Below are positions 63,443 to 64,000 of a stretch of DNA of 64,000 nucleotides, in pieces. The translations under genes and the position numbers were made by a program. Source of the stretch: Myxococcales bacterium. Its GTDB lineage: Bacteria > Myxococcota_A > Polyangia > Haliangiales > Haliangiaceae. Numbering within the stretch: position 1 is the stretch's first letter; each line of letters opens with the position of its first letter. The stretch lies in NCBI GenBank assembly GCA_947483555.1, contig CANKMW010000019.1, positions 1-64,000 of the forward strand, written 5' to 3'. The notes beneath the pieces were generated by a model. The model ran no database searches. It was not told the DNA's origin and saw nothing but the letters and a program-made list of their open reading frames with translations.

Positions 63443-64000
63443 GCGTGGCGACCTCGCCAGCCCAGCGCTTGTACTCCGCCCAGTAGGCGCGTCGCTCGTC
63501 GACGCGGATCGGGATCCAGGCGCCGAGCGCGTAACCGAACGTGTAGACGAACAGCAGGTCGAAGGTGAACGGCCGGGCCAGGAAGAACATGAGGAACGGC
63601 GTCACCAGAAACAGCACCACCAGCAGCCGGACGTAGCCCTGCAGGGCGCGCCCCTTGTGGGTCATGTACGGCACCGGCACCAGGTTCAGGACCGCCATGA
63701 GGCCGATCACGACGATCCCGCTGGCCGGTGCCAGACTGCTGTCGTGGAAGAACAGCGTCGAGTTGGGAAACGAGATCGCGATCAGCCCTGACACCGTCCT
63801 CGGCAGCCCGCAGTAGCACAGCGGATAGTCGAACCTCGCCACCGCGAAGCGGGCCTGACGGATCGACGCGGTGGCGATCAGGATGGCCATGAGGCCGACG
63901 CCGAGCCCGGTCTGACCCTCGGCGCGATAGGCGGCGAGCACCACGACGGCCGGCGCCAGCCCCTGGCTCACGCCGTCGGCGGCCGAGTCGAACTCCGAGC
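63435..64000 (-). CDS. pssA: CDP-diacylglycerol-serine O-phosphatidyltransferase, C-terminal part (5' end outside the window)
   Basis: The frame stays open to base 64000, so the start is off the right edge; a GTG near 63971 is internal. The first visible residues SEFDSAADGVSQGLAPAVVV match the end of the CDP-OH-P motif (GxELDSxAD) and the following FGVAP segment. Several membrane helices follow (SGIVVIGLMAVLNLVPVPYM, VVLFLVTPFLMFFLARPFTF). PssA forms phosphatidylserine, the precursor of phosphatidylethanolamine. The exact headgroup is inferred from likeness to PssA rather than other CDP-OH-P enzymes. Confidence 0.78.
   Translation of the reverse strand, partial: SEFDSAADGVSQGLAPAVVVLAAYRAEGQTGLGVGLMAILIATASIRQARFAVARFDYPLCYCGLPRTVSGLIAISFPNSTLFFHDSSLAPASGIVVIGLMAVLNLVPVPYMTHKGRALQGYVRLLVVLFLVTPFLMFFLARPFTFDLLFVYTFGYALGAWIPIRVDERRAYWAEYKRWAGEVATLR

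Overview
The window is GC-rich and densely coded on both strands. It reads like a myxobacterial chromosome of the Myxococcota, probably the Haliangium/Kofleriaceae side. That placement is an inference from gene content: a eukaryote-like Ser/Thr kinase, PilZ, HEAT, WGR and SMI1 domains, many small Cys-rich lipoproteins, and a retron whose reverse transcriptase resembles the myxobacterial Mx162/Sa163 type. I see no tRNA, rRNA, CRISPR array, phage or classical insertion sequence.

Layout. 1-5.3 kb: a TPR protein cut by the left edge, a class IV aminotransferase, a phasin-like protein, a polyprenol-phosphate glycosyltransferase, PilZ, DUF721, dodecin and a WGR-SMI1 protein. 5.4-8.8 kb: trpBA and a divergent Ser/Thr kinase. 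9.1-19.1 kb: a cluster of transglutaminase, DUF2126, permuted ATP-grasp and alpha-E genes, probably for making or processing a peptide or amide-linked product. 19.1-34.5 kb, all minus strand: the main find, a retron locus. In transcription order it has a 959-aa helical protein, a 2336-aa propeller/HEAT protein, a SWIM-WGR protein, a complete msr-msd non-coding RNA with its own promoter candidate, the retron reverse transcriptase, a WGR protein and a SWIM-DNA ligase-WGR fusion. Start and stop codons overlap or nearly abut throughout, so I propose one functional unit in which WGR and SWIM modules and a LigE-type ligase act with the msDNA.

34.6-47.5 kb: glutathione transferase, DbpA helicase, a TPR protein, a copper monooxygenase-like lipoprotein, small lipoproteins, a PRMT-like methyltransferase, an M28 peptidase, a metallo-beta-lactamase fold protein, a HEAT protein and an M23 peptidase. 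47.5-54.4 kb: accD, a degenerate receiver, a CRP-type regulator broken by an amber codon, a glycosyltransferase, purM-purN, an FAD enzyme and small membrane proteins. 54.6-64 kb: a membrane Fe-S oxidoreductase, a HEAT/outer-membrane protein, a GMC oxidoreductase, then envelope lipid genes (flippase-like, CDP-alcohol phosphatidyltransferase, partial pssA).

Two patterns span the window. About fifteen genes have a TANNNT -10 box exactly 6-8 nt before the start codon, which predicts leaderless mRNAs. Several families of short repeats also lie both between and inside genes: a GCCGAAACC word read in different frames, a hairpin repeat of about 90 bp, and REP-like palindromes.
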